Both the position numbers and the translations under genes were made by a program. A DNA stretch of 64,000 bases, taken from assembly GCA_030599585.1 (NCBI GenBank), contig JAUVNS010000005.1, positions 62,001 through 126,000 of the forward strand, read 5' to 3'. The notes below the pieces were generated by a model. It was not told where the DNA came from and did no database searches. It saw only the letters and a list, made by a program, of their open reading frames with translations. Positions 9,677-19,043 of the stretch are shown one piece after another. Positions within the stretch are counted from its first letter, which is position 1; each line of letters starts with the position of its first letter. The DNA is from Promethearchaeota archaeon. GTDB taxonomy: Archaea; Asgardarchaeota; Lokiarchaeia; Sigyniarchaeales; SOKP01.

Positions 9677-9903
9677 TCCATAATCACTCTTCGTTTTTAA
9701 TTTTCAAAAACTAATAATAAAACTAATAATAAAACTAATAAAAAAACTCTAATATAAATTAGCTCCATCACCTTATAAATGAAAGTGATAATCGTTTGTT
9801 AACACAATAAAATTAATGAATAAATACTACGGAATTTATATAAACAGATTGGGTTCGAGTGATAATATATGTCTGCTTCTCCTGCATTACAGCAGAACGG
9901 AGC

Positions 9904-10170
9904 CTATATTTTTTTCATGATATTCTTCTTCATATCAAATTCTAAATCCCGCAATTTGATCTTAATTTCTTTTGGATTATAGTCTTTTTTTAGCAAATCA
10001 ATTATTGTCTCTTTCAAAGACTCTAGATTATCAACTGCGCATTGGTAAAATATGTTATCTTTATCCAAATTCATATTCAAAATTTCATACAATCCGTTGA
10101 GAGAATCACGAATCTTTTCGTAGTGCTCCCACGCTTTATCTAAATCAGACCCAGTTTCTTGATTAGCCAT
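9904..10170 (-). CDS. Small alpha-helical protein, unknown
   Basis: An 88-residue, charged, probably helical protein (MANQETGSDLDKAWEHYEK...) with no cysteines but one and no membrane segment. The pattern of leucines at helical spacing suggests a small helical bundle. A possible short ORF on the other strand (9869-9982) overlaps its 3' end. No family is recognised. Confidence 0.55.
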   Translation of the reverse strand: MANQETGSDLDKAWEHYEKIRDSLNGLYEILNMNLDKDNIFYQCAVDNLESLKETIIDLLKKDYNPKEIKIKLRDLEFDMKKNIMKKI

Positions 10171-10315
10171 TACTATAATAAAAAAAGAAGTAAAATAAAA
10201 CTTTTTCCTTATGAGGTTATAACACCTTTTTTGAAAAAATGTAAGAAAAAAAGAATTATCTACTCCAAAAATGTAGGTGAAAATCTAAAAAGAATTCATA
10301 AATTATTGAATTAAA

Positions 10316-11434
10316 TTAAATCAATTCAAGAAATGTTTTCGTTCCAATTTTAAACTTTTCTGTGGGAATATTGTCTCTGACTTTTACTAATTTTATAGCA
10401 TCATTAGGGCAATTAGCTGCGCAAACTCCGCACCCCAAGCAATAATCTTCGTTTATAAACATGTGTTCATCAGAAGAATCTGGTTCGTTAGGAAGTTTAT
10501 GATAAATAACACCCATTGGGCATTTATTTAAACAAATTTCGCATTTTGTACATAAATCATTATTTATTTTAGGTGTATAGTTGGATGCTAAAGTGGCATA
10601 GTATTTATGTTCTTTGGCGGCTACAAGGGCTCCACAATGGCAGCTACAACAATTACATACGAATAAAGTGGATTCAATGCTACTGTCGGCAACACAATGG
10701 TGAATCAATCCTGCCTTCTCTGTTTTTATAAGATATTCAACTGCTTCTTCCTTATTAAGCTTTGGTGCTCCTCGTTCGATACTTGACCGAGCTCCTTCTC
10801 CCGCTAAAAAGCAACCCATCTCTGGTGATGCCACCTGACATGAGTCTCCAGTGTACTCGGCAATTAAGCGGCATTGACATGGAATGACCGTGAAAATGTC
10901 GTAATTATCAATTAATTGAGACATTAATTCATATGGTAAAATTTGAGATTCGACATCAAGAGATTTATCAATTTTAATTAATTTTTCCTTTGCGTTAATC
11001 GGTAACCGCGGTCTAAAAAATTTTAAATTTGTTTCAACTAAGAATGGTGGTAGAAAGCTCTTAAAAAACCATCTGAATATTTCCGCTACTTTTGTTAAAT
11101 TTTCCTCAGAATCGTTCCTCCTAATAAAATATCTTTCAAAGATGCCTGGAAGAATTGGGACTAAACCATACCCATCAACTACTTTAGCAATTGTACCTTT
11201 GGCGTATAATCTATCTAAAATAGATATCAATTCATCTTTTGAAATTCCTGTTGATTCTTCTAAACTTTTAAGCGAAGTATATTTATCAGCGCCTTCAAAC
11301 TTGGAAATAATTTCAATCTCCTCTTCATTCCATAAGACTTTCATCAGTTCAAAGATTTTCTTATGTTTTGGTGCGTATAATGACCCGAGACTTAATTTTT
11401 GTCTTACAATCTCATAATTATCAATTTCCAACAT
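10316..11434 (-). CDS. 4Fe-4S dicluster protein with N-terminal winged-helix region
   Basis: The C-terminal third of this 372-residue protein has two classical [4Fe-4S] motifs, CTKCEICLNKCP and CLGCGVCAANCP. The centre holds further cysteine clusters (PCQCR, CNCCSCHCG). The first 100 residues look helical, with a winged-helix-like segment (TSLKSLEESTGISKDELISIL). The layout recalls a family of single-gene ferredoxin-like proteins common in anaerobic archaea and bacteria. A role as redox-responsive factor or electron carrier is inference. It is transcribed divergently from the membrane protein at 11575. Confidence 0.75.
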   Translation of the reverse strand: MLEIDNYEIVRQKLSLGSLYAPKHKKIFELMKVLWNEEEIEIISKFEGADKYTSLKSLEESTGISKDELISILDRLYAKGTIAKVVDGYGLVPILPGIFERYFIRRNDSEENLTKVAEIFRWFFKSFLPPFLVETNLKFFRPRLPINAKEKLIKIDKSLDVESQILPYELMSQLIDNYDIFTVIPCQCRLIAEYTGDSCQVASPEMGCFLAGEGARSSIERGAPKLNKEEAVEYLIKTEKAGLIHHCVADSSIESTLFVCNCCSCHCGALVAAKEHKYYATLASNYTPKINNDLCTKCEICLNKCPMGVIYHKLPNEPDSSDEHMFINEDYCLGCGVCAANCPNDAIKLVKVRDNIPTEKFKIGTKTFLELI

Positions 11435-11574
11435 GATTTTATAAAAGGATGTCTTGTTTAATTATTAATCGAAAATCAAATAGAATGTTTACATCAAAAT
11501 TTTATATCACTATTTCTATTATTCTAACTATATCTTTATTAAATTTTACAGAAAACGAACGGATGAAATTTAAC

Positions 11575-13050
11575 ATGGTAAAAGATTTAGAAAAAGACTT
11601 ATCTAAAATAATTAAAAAGGAACGGTTCCAAGGGAAAATGGTCAAGTATGTCAGTGGCGTTGGTAAAGTTCTATTATTCGTACTTCCTATTCTACTATTA
11701 ATAGTAACCATCCTAGCTTTTATATCAGTATTGGACTTCACGTTAAAAATTGTATTCTTCGTAATCTTAGGATTATATGCCTTCAATTCAATAATGCTAT
11801 TTCTAGGAGCAAATTCTACAAATTCTTCTCTTAAATTACGATTAAAAGTTGAAAGAAAAAGAGGAAGGCCAATAGACAGCCTTGATGGTTTTGAAATGTT
11901 ATTTTCTAGCGTGAAAAGAGTTGTTAACTTGCTAAAAATTATTGCCACAATATGTTTTGTAGCACTTATTTTGTTCGTAGTAATGTTATTACAGGGAGAT
12001 TTAAACTTAGGATTCGCAGCAGCAGGATTTGCACTAATTGGGTTAGGTTTAGCAATTATTATTCGTAGCCTAAACCTCAATATTCACGATGTCAACGGTC
12101 TTCAAGATTTTTATAAACCTACTACGCACCAAATTTTCTTAGACAATTTTTTTGGAGAAATATTTTCGGATCATTTAGATCCTATTACATTTCTTAAATG
12201 GGACGAATACTTAGCAGGGATAGATAAACTTTTAACGCCAACCTTTATTCAAAAGGTTAAAGAAGCCGAGGAAGATGAATTACCAATAACTTTTGGAATT
12301 GAATCAATATTATTCTTATACTATTTACAATACCAAGGCGTTTTAACTGAAGAACAATTTACTCGTGAATTAAAAGAAGTAATTAATGTAGATTCTGCTT
12401 CTTTTGATATCAAAAGAGGTTTGTTAATTGATGGTATGTGGTATTTCTCTACTGCTGATATCTATAAATTATTCAATTACATTAAAAAATACACCCCTGG
12501 CTTTTTTAACATTATAGACCGCTTACAACTTGAATTGGCAGATAACATTACCCGACTGTCTAAGGATCCTATTTACATGGATTCTTCAGCCCAAGAAGTA
12601 GTATTTTTGAATGCGGAACTCAATATTTTGATCTTTCTATATAATAATGCCCCAGATGAAAAAAAATACACTATAAAAGTAGTTGCCCCGGGATTTGAAC
12701 CTAGCAAATTGAAGTTAGATATCAAAGTTGAAGGAAGAGGAAGCTTTTTAATTCCAAATAAACCCATTCCTCTAATTTCTTCTGGAAGTACTGATATTGC
12801 AGGTGTATTATCAACAATGTTAGAAAACGGAGATACAACTTGGTTAACTTTAGAACCAAGAGAGACGGGAGAACAGACGATTCAAATTTTCTTGATGTCC
12901 TCTGATGGAACTATTATCGAAGGGAAAACAAGAACTATAAAAGTTACCAAAAACATGAAGACCTATTTAAAAAAACTTACTTCTATTGGCTCTCTACTTG
13001 GTGGGTTGGCCGTTCCATTAGCAAAAATCCTTCCTACTTTACTACAATAA
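11575..13050 (+). CDS. Membrane protein with four transmembrane segments and a large C-terminal domain
   Basis: An in-frame ATG exists as far upstream as 11470, but the leader there is low quality and lies in the promoter zone of the divergent gene, so I start at ATG 11575 (MVKDLEKDL..., 491 residues). ATG 11563 is an alternative. Two hydrophobic hairpins (about residues 20-75 and 115-165) are followed by about 320 soluble residues. The last part (about 340-460) has alternating hydrophobic strands and looks like a beta-sandwich. No enzyme motif is seen. Confidence 0.65.
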   Translation: MVKDLEKDLSKIIKKERFQGKMVKYVSGVGKVLLFVLPILLLIVTILAFISVLDFTLKIVFFVILGLYAFNSIMLFLGANSTNSSLKLRLKVERKRGRPIDSLDGFEMLFSSVKRVVNLLKIIATICFVALILFVVMLLQGDLNLGFAAAGFALIGLGLAIIIRSLNLNIHDVNGLQDFYKPTTHQIFLDNFFGEIFSDHLDPITFLKWDEYLAGIDKLLTPTFIQKVKEAEEDELPITFGIESILFLYYLQYQGVLTEEQFTRELKEVINVDSASFDIKRGLLIDGMWYFSTADIYKLFNYIKKYTPGFFNIIDRLQLELADNITRLSKDPIYMDSSAQEVVFLNAELNILIFLYNNAPDEKKYTIKVVAPGFEPSKLKLDIKVEGRGSFLIPNKPIPLISSGSTDIAGVLSTMLENGDTTWLTLEPRETGEQTIQIFLMSSDGTIIEGKTRTIKVTKNMKTYLKKLTSIGSLLGGLAVPLAKILPTLLQ

Positions 13051-13102
13051 TCATTTATCTCTTTTTTTTATTTTATTTGTGTCTTAAAAGTTAAATGATT
13101 CA

Positions 13103-13885
13103 CTAACTAACTTTTGGGAAGTAATCATTGTCTCTTCCAGGCTTAAAGTGCGATGTAAATTTGCTAAACTCTAAATATGAAAGCCTATCTGTGTTAATTG
13201 TAATGGTCCATAAATTTTTTAAACTCTCGTAATTATCTATTTTTTCAACAGGATTATTCAGTACGTTTAATTCCTCTAATTTCACGAGTTTTTCGAGACC
13301 TTTAACTACTTTAATCTGGTTTTCGTATAAATCCAGTCGTTTAAGGTTCGACAAATCTTGAAGTCCACTCATATCTTGAATCTGATTATTGGATAAGTTT
13401 ATTTGGATAAGCTGCTTCAAATTACTAAGATTTTTTATTTCCTTTATCCTATTACAAGAAAAGTCTAAATCTTCGAGCTTATGTAACGAATCCAGTCCCG
13501 ATATTCCACTGATTTCGCCATTTCTTAAAAATAAATTTCTTAAATTCCCCAATGAATTAAGCCCTTCAATTTTCTTAATACTTTTACACTCGTTTAAGCT
13601 TAGAATCTTTAACTTCTTGAGATTGTCTAAACCTTCAATTTTCCGAATGTTATTTCCATTTAAAATCAAATATTCCAGGTCTATTAGGTTTCCGAGGCCT
13701 GCGATTTTGGTTATTTTATTACTCTTTAAATTCAATGAATTCAGGTTTTTTAGCTTTTCTAGGTTTTTAATCTCTGTGATATCTTCAATCCCTACTCCAG
13801 AAAGATTTAAGTAATCCATGTGGCCTGAATCGCTTAAAATCTCATATTGAACGCCTTTATATTCAACAAATCTAATATCCGACAT
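13103..13885 (-). CDS. SDS22-like leucine-rich-repeat protein
   Basis: Residues about 25-235 form roughly nine tandem repeats of about 22 residues with the pattern LxxLxxLxLxxNxIxxIxGL, for example LKSNKITKIAGL. This is the SDS22/internalin class of LRR, used for protein binding. I start at ATG 13885 (MSDIRFVEY) and not at the GTG 9 bp upstream. There is no signal peptide, so it is probably cytosolic. LRR proteins of this class are common in Asgard genomes. The partner is unknown. Confidence 0.85.
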   Translation of the reverse strand: MSDIRFVEYKGVQYEILSDSGHMDYLNLSGVGIEDITEIKNLEKLKNLNSLNLKSNKITKIAGLGNLIDLEYLILNGNNIRKIEGLDNLKKLKILSLNECKSIKKIEGLNSLGNLRNLFLRNGEISGISGLDSLHKLEDLDFSCNRIKEIKNLSNLKQLIQINLSNNQIQDMSGLQDLSNLKRLDLYENQIKVVKGLEKLVKLEELNVLNNPVEKIDNYESLKNLWTITINTDRLSYLEFSKFTSHFKPGRDNDYFPKVS

Positions 13886-14209
13886 GATAGACACGTTAAA
13901 TGGTTTTTACCATCAAAAATATTTATAGATTTCATATTAAAGAATGTTAGGTTTTGATAGGAAAGAATCAAAATAATTTTAAATAAAATACTATATCTAA
14001 TTTAGGACAAATTCAGTTATACATTTTTTAAAAACAAATTCTACCATCTGTAACTACAATAAGCACAAAAAAACATTTTGAAGCAGTTCTTGAAGCGATA
14101 AATCGGATAAATCATCGGTTTCCGTTCTAATCCTAAAAAATTTTCATATTATGGCTTTTTTTAACTCATTAGTAAAAACTTTAAAAATGATAGATGTAGA
14201 ATTGAATTT
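13886..14209. other. Intergenic region with promoters and a possible gene remnant
   Basis: The divergent promoters of the LRR gene and the disulfide reductase gene must lie here. A short open stretch at 14038-14130 (ILPSVTTISTKKHFEAVLEA..., ending TAA 14128-14130) has coding-like composition but no normal start codon, and may be a decayed gene end. A TATA-like CTTTAAAAA at 14179-14187 is placed correctly for a leaderless transcript starting at the ATG at 14210. Confidence 0.5.
14179..14187 (+). promoter_or_regulatory. TATA-box of the disulfide reductase gene
   Basis: CTTTAAAAA is centred about 27 bases upstream of the ATG at 14210, the archaeal TATA-to-start distance. No Shine-Dalgarno is present, so the mRNA is probably leaderless. 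Confidence 0.45.
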
Positions 14210-15736
14210 ATGGAGAAATTTGATTTAGTAGTAGTTGGATCTGGAGCGGGGCTAAATGTCCTTAATTATGGACTTCAAATGGGGTTAAAATGCGCTTTAG
14301 TTGAAAACGCGAAACTTGGAGCAACATGTTTAACTCGCGGTTGTATTCCATCAAAAGTATTGGTTCACCCTGCAGACTTAATAAGAGAAGCAGAGCATGC
14401 AGCTAAGGTTGGGATAAAATTTAGACTCGAAGGCATTGATTGGGAATTAATTGGTAAAAGAATGTGGAGTCAAATAGATGAAAGCAAAGAAATGGAAGAG
14501 GGGCTATCACACGTACCAAACTTAAAACTTTATAAAGGCGTAGGTGAATTTATTGGAGATTATGAAATGCTGGTTAAATCTGTAGGGTCTGATAAAATTA
14601 TCGGTCACTTTAAAGGAGAAAAATTTGTCTTAGCTTCTGGTGCGCGTTCTTTTATTCCTCCTATACAAGGATTAGACGAAATCGAATACATAACAAGTGA
14701 GAATTTCTTTGATGATAAATTTCCTAAGAAGCCGTGGGAAAGTCTAATTATTATTGGAGGTGGAGTTATTGCCGCTGAATTTGCCCATATTTTTTCCGCT
14801 TTTGGCACGAGAGTAACTATTGTAGAAATGTTACCTCGTCTAGTCATGACTGAGGAACCAGAAATAAGCGAATTACTGGAACGTAATTTTAAGAAAAATA
14901 TGACTGTGTTTGTAAACCATAAGGCGATTAAAGTAGGTGCTAAAAAGAAATTGAAAACGGTTACAGTTCAAGATGTTGAGAGTGGAAAAGAAATTGAATT
15001 ACAAGCAGAAGAAATTTTAGTTGCTGCGGGGCGTCGTTCTAATGCTGATTTATTAGCGGTCGAGAAGACTGGAGTTGAAACTGATGAAAGAGGTTGGATT
15101 AAAACCAATAAATACTTAGAAACTACAAAGTCGAACATCTGGTGCTTTGGGGACGCTAATGGTCTTTATCAATTCAGACACAAAGCCAATTATGAAGCGG
15201 ATCTTTGTGCTAACAACATTTTCGGTCCTGAAAGCGATAAAAAGGAAGCTGATTATTCAGTAATACCTTGGGCTATATTTACATCACCTCAAATAGGTCA
15301 CGTCGGCATGACAGAGGCAGAAGCTATAGAGAAGGGTCACGAGATATTCGTTGCTGTTAATCATTACTCTGGAGTAGCGAAAGGATTTGCAATGGGCTAT
15401 GAAAGTGAGGATGTAGACGATGGTTTTGTTAAACTAGTCATCGATAAATCATATAAATTATTAGGTGCACATGCAGTTGGGCCTCACGCTGTGATACTTG
15501 TTCAACCCTTTGTATATTTAATGAATGCTGGATACACTTGTGATTCTCCCGATTTTCCTGCAAGAACGGGCGCTAATAAGTTGGGTAGAGCTTGTCCTGA
15601 GGCAGGATCTTTTATGCCGGTTTATAAATCGATGGTGATTCATCCCTCCCTTAATGAAGTGGCTGGCTGGGCTATTGGTAAAATGCGACCTGTAAATATT
15701 AAATCTCACGGCCATGAACATCAACACGAGCATTAA
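14210..15736 (+). CDS. FAD-dependent pyridine nucleotide-disulfide oxidoreductase (dihydrolipoamide dehydrogenase-like)
   Basis: The redox-active disulfide motif ATCLTRGCIPSK is near residue 43, after a VVGSGAGLN FAD motif. The NAD(P) motif IIIGGGVIAAEFA lies near residue 180, the second FAD motif WCFGDANGL near 308, and the catalytic HPSLNEV near 483. This is the dihydrolipoyl dehydrogenase/mercuric reductase/mycothione reductase family. At 508 residues it is longer than usual. An insertion before HPSLNE contains another cysteine (GRACPEAG), and the protein ends in a histidine-rich tail (HGHEHQHEH) that could bind metal. No lipoyl-complex genes are nearby, so the disulfide substrate is unclear. 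Confidence 0.88.
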   Translation: MEKFDLVVVGSGAGLNVLNYGLQMGLKCALVENAKLGATCLTRGCIPSKVLVHPADLIREAEHAAKVGIKFRLEGIDWELIGKRMWSQIDESKEMEEGLSHVPNLKLYKGVGEFIGDYEMLVKSVGSDKIIGHFKGEKFVLASGARSFIPPIQGLDEIEYITSENFFDDKFPKKPWESLIIIGGGVIAAEFAHIFSAFGTRVTIVEMLPRLVMTEEPEISELLERNFKKNMTVFVNHKAIKVGAKKKLKTVTVQDVESGKEIELQAEEILVAAGRRSNADLLAVEKTGVETDERGWIKTNKYLETTKSNIWCFGDANGLYQFRHKANYEADLCANNIFGPESDKKEADYSVIPWAIFTSPQIGHVGMTEAEAIEKGHEIFVAVNHYSGVAKGFAMGYESEDVDDGFVKLVIDKSYKLLGAHAVGPHAVILVQPFVYLMNAGYTCDSPDFPARTGANKLGRACPEAGSFMPVYKSMVIHPSLNEVAGWAIGKMRPVNIKSHGHEHQHEH

Positions 15737-15745
15737 AAAAACTCC

Positions 15746-15754
15746 TTTTTTTTT
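15746..15754 (+). terminator. Oligo-T terminator after the disulfide reductase gene
   Basis: A run of nine T residues starts 10 bases after the stop codon. T-rich tracts without a hairpin are the usual archaeal termination signal. Confidence 0.35.
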
Positions 15755-15831
15755 ATCATTTCTTTAATGAAGAAAATTAAATCTATGTAAAAACTTCAAA
15801 TATTTAGCTTCTTTCAACAATCTAGAAAATA

Positions 15832-17763
15832 ATGGATTTGCATAAAAATCGATTAAGCCAAATTTTTACACCTGATTATATAGCGGAGTTTATGGTTAAA
15901 AACATTAAGCAACATTATTTGTCCACACATAATGAGGTTTCCATTGATAAGATTAAAATCCTTGAACCTAGCGCAGGTAAAGGAATCTTTCTTAATTATA
16001 TCTTAGACGAAGGATTTACTGATGTTATTGCTTATGAATTAGATCAAACTTTAAAAATTTCCCTTTTAAAACATTATCCGAATATAGAGCTTAAATTTGA
16101 AAATTTCTTAGGATCAGACGCTAACGAAAAGTTCGATATCATTATAGGAAATCCACCTTATTTAGGACAAAACTATAACGCCGTAATTTTTCAAGAGCTT
16201 GTAAAGAACTATTCGATTTGCAAAAAATATTTCGTTGGAAATATGGATTTATTTTATTTTTTCATTCATTTAGGAATAGAAAAACTAAAACCGGGAGGGT
16301 TATTATCTTTTATAACTACCAATTACTGGTTAACTAAATCTAAGAAGACAGGGATAAAGTATCTTAAACCTCACATCACAAACGATTGCTTCATGATACA
16401 ATATATTGATTTATCAAAAATTAAAGTTTTTAAAGATGCTAAAGGTCAACATAATTGTATTTTTGTGCTGCAGAAAAAGAATTCACTTGAAAAAGAAAAT
16501 ATCACTGATAAACACATCCAAATCGTTCAGATAAATAAAAATAAAGATTCTAACTCATTTGATCATCAATATAATAAACTCTTGTTTTCAAAAATCCTTG
16601 ATAATTCTAATTATAAATCTATTAAAAAATACACTTCAGGTTTAACTAATAATGATCTTTCGCTAAAAAGCAATTGGAACCTGTTATATCCAAGAGAGAT
16701 TAAAGAGATCATCATGCAAATTGATCGTTTTTGTATGAAGAATAATAATTTGAATTTATTAGGAGATTATTTCAGTATAAGGAACGGATTAATCCTAATA
16801 AAGGACGAGATTTTTATTTTAAAGGAAAATGAACAAATAAAATTTGATGGGGATGACATTTTAATTAAAATTAATAATAGATTCACCAAATTAAATCCAC
16901 TTGAGAAAAAACAGTTAAAAAAATTTTACAAGAGCCGAGTTATTAAACCGTATGGATATCTACAAGAAGAGCAGGAAGGATATTTACTCTTTTTTAATAA
17001 ATCGAATTTCAAGCAATACGAGATTGGAGAAAGAGATTATCAAATCTCTAGGATATATCCTAACCTTTCTAACTATCTAAAACAATTTGAACTAGATCTT
17101 AAGGAAATATTAAAAAATGCTAATGAAAACCGTCATGATTTCTATTTCCCCCGAAGAGGAAGTCATATTAGGCAGAATACTGATAAAAAATTAGTTAATT
17201 TAGAACCATTATATGATGATGGTCCAAAGATTTTTTTTAAGTTTATTTCGCAGGAAAATGTATTTGGATATACTTCAGACCAATATTATGCAACATCAGA
17301 CACCTATTTTCTGTGGTCTAAAAAACCTACTGATTTTTCTCTCTTATTTTTACTCGCTTATTTAAATTCTAAAATCGTAGCCTTTCTTTTTAAATCGAAA
17401 AGTTTAGCCGTAAAAAGAAGCAAAACAAAAATAGAAAATGGAATTCCCCTACCTGTGCTTGATAAATTCAAGTCTACGGAAAAAAAATCAATTATTGAAT
17501 TGATTCAACTATTAACCAAATGTCTCGTTTATTCCGTAAATTCATTCAAGGGGTCTGATGTTTACAAATTTAGTAGTCAATTAGAGTCTTCTTCTTATTT
17601 ACAAACAGCTGAGACATTAACAAGTAAAGAAATGATTATTAAAGCGATGAATGATAAGAATGATGAATTAATCCAAGAATTCATCAATAACCTTTTTTAT
17701 CAACTATTTGATTTGGATGGAAATCGAATAGATTATTTAATAAAGGAATACTATAATGCTTAA
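15832..17763 (+). CDS. N6-adenine DNA methyltransferase with TaqI-like specificity domain
   Basis: Motif I (LEPSAGKGIF) is near residue 45 and the catalytic NPPY motif IV near residue 107, the order of gamma-type adenine methyltransferases. Residues about 270-560 form a TaqI-like target-recognition region (GYTSDQYYATSDTYFLW, LNSKIVAFLF). The 643-residue protein begins directly with the methyltransferase (QIFTPDYIAEFMV), so there is no N-terminal nuclease of Type IIG enzymes. No separate restriction gene is seen next door. It may be an orphan methyltransferase, or part of a system whose nuclease lies elsewhere. Confidence 0.88.
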   Translation: MDLHKNRLSQIFTPDYIAEFMVKNIKQHYLSTHNEVSIDKIKILEPSAGKGIFLNYILDEGFTDVIAYELDQTLKISLLKHYPNIELKFENFLGSDANEKFDIIIGNPPYLGQNYNAVIFQELVKNYSICKKYFVGNMDLFYFFIHLGIEKLKPGGLLSFITTNYWLTKSKKTGIKYLKPHITNDCFMIQYIDLSKIKVFKDAKGQHNCIFVLQKKNSLEKENITDKHIQIVQINKNKDSNSFDHQYNKLLFSKILDNSNYKSIKKYTSGLTNNDLSLKSNWNLLYPREIKEIIMQIDRFCMKNNNLNLLGDYFSIRNGLILIKDEIFILKENEQIKFDGDDILIKINNRFTKLNPLEKKQLKKFYKSRVIKPYGYLQEEQEGYLLFFNKSNFKQYEIGERDYQISRIYPNLSNYLKQFELDLKEILKNANENRHDFYFPRRGSHIRQNTDKKLVNLEPLYDDGPKIFFKFISQENVFGYTSDQYYATSDTYFLWSKKPTDFSLLFLLAYLNSKIVAFLFKSKSLAVKRSKTKIENGIPLPVLDKFKSTEKKSIIELIQLLTKCLVYSVNSFKGSDVYKFSSQLESSSYLQTAETLTSKEMIIKAMNDKNDELIQEFINNLFYQLFDLDGNRIDYLIKEYYNA

Positions 17764-17798
17764 TTAGAAAAACCAATAATTCAAGGTCTTACAGTTAA

Positions 17799-18851
17799 AT
17801 GATAGAGTTTCCAAAATTCGATGATGTTGGTAGTTTTCCATTACCGGATTACATTGATTTTGACAAGTTCAACCAATTCTATTGGGTAGGATACAAGGGA
17901 ATTATTAATAAGGCTGATATTTTTGAGAATAGGGGAATTTACAATTTTTTCATCCATCCGTTTCTCCAATCGTTTCAGTTAAAATTAAACGCTGGGGTAG
18001 AAGTAATCAATTATCCCCAACATATGGATATGTATACCCAATTTTTAAAACCTATCGAAGATTATGCAATAGAGCCTTCTCTGATTGACTCCAAAAAAGG
18101 AATTATTCCAGAACTCTTCATATTAGACTCTTTTGCGAAAGATTATTATGAAAGAACTGGAAATGCCCTTAAAATAAAAGTATGCATTACTGGACCCATA
18201 GAATTATACATAAAAAAGCATGGTTTTACTTTATACCCCGATATTGTCTTCAATTTTGCTCAGTCTTTAAACAGAATATTGAAAAATTCAATAAAGAATA
18301 CGAAATATCTTCAAAATTCCATCATCTCGATTGATGAACCATCATTTGGGTATGTTGACATGTTTAATGTCGAAGAGGATGATTTGATTAAAGCATTTGA
18401 TAAAACTGTGGAAGGGATAGATAGTCTTATTCAAATCCACCTTCATACTTTAAAAAAATTCATAATTCCTATTCAAACAAAAAATATTGACATACTCACA
18501 TGTGAATACGCCTCTGATCATTCTAATATCATTCCAAAAAATGACTTAGAAAAGTATGATAAATACATCCGTGTTGGCATCACGAGAACGAATATAAACA
18601 GTATCTTGGCTGAGAAATTGGACGCGGGGGCTTCACTTGATGAATTTAAAACGTTTGAAGGCACGATGAGCTTAATTGATTCAGAAAAATTCATCAAGAA
18701 GAATTTGCTTTTTGCTCTTAAGCATTATGAAGATAGGGTTAAATTTGTAGGCCCTGATTGTGGACTCAAAGGATGGAACCCCCCTCAAGTTGCTTACGAA
18801 TTGCTAAGAAGAACTTATAAAGTCATTAAGGATGTTAGAAATACTTTGTAA
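17799..18851 (+). CDS. MetE-like (cobalamin-independent methionine synthase C-terminal domain) protein, incomplete zinc site
   Basis: A 350-residue single-domain relative of the MetE catalytic barrel: VGSFPLP at the N-terminus, ITGPIELY near 130, ISIDEPSFGYVD near 176, and VGPDCGLKGWNPP near 317. In MetE the methyl-activating zinc is held by HxC, a Glu and a Cys. Here the glutamate (CEYASD, about residue 236) and the last cysteine (Cys321) are present. The HxC segment reads IQIHLHTL, so the cysteine position appears to be Leu218. Short archaeal MetE proteins take methyl groups from corrinoid proteins. With the missing ligand this one may use another substrate or another metal geometry. Confidence 0.8.
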   Translation: MIEFPKFDDVGSFPLPDYIDFDKFNQFYWVGYKGIINKADIFENRGIYNFFIHPFLQSFQLKLNAGVEVINYPQHMDMYTQFLKPIEDYAIEPSLIDSKKGIIPELFILDSFAKDYYERTGNALKIKVCITGPIELYIKKHGFTLYPDIVFNFAQSLNRILKNSIKNTKYLQNSIISIDEPSFGYVDMFNVEEDDLIKAFDKTVEGIDSLIQIHLHTLKKFIIPIQTKNIDILTCEYASDHSNIIPKNDLEKYDKYIRVGITRTNINSILAEKLDAGASLDEFKTFEGTMSLIDSEKFIKKNLLFALKHYEDRVKFVGPDCGLKGWNPPQVAYELLRRTYKVIKDVRNTL

Positions 18852-19043
18852 GCAAATTTTAATTATTTTGATTAAGATATTTGTAATAAAAATTATAAAT
18901 TATCTATTTATTGAAGCAAAACTCTGTTATGCTCAATTCCTTGCGTATACTTCTTATTATTCTTATAATTTATTTGGAAAAAAAAAATCGAAATTAATAT
19001 ACTTCTAATTAAAATATAAGACAAAATCGCAATATAATTAAAA

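Noticed and set aside
9840-9905. tRNA-like GGGTTCGAG segment
   Set aside because: No matching stem or acceptor arm; cloverleaf cannot be drawn.
11449-11574. N-terminal extension of the membrane protein gene from an upstream ATG
   Set aside because: The added residues have poor quality, contain promoter-like AT sequence and lie just after the divergent gene start; ATG 11575 fits better.
15832-17763. Type IIG restriction-modification fusion
   Set aside because: No PD-(D/E)XK-like segment precedes the methyltransferase motif I; the protein begins directly at the methyltransferase fold.
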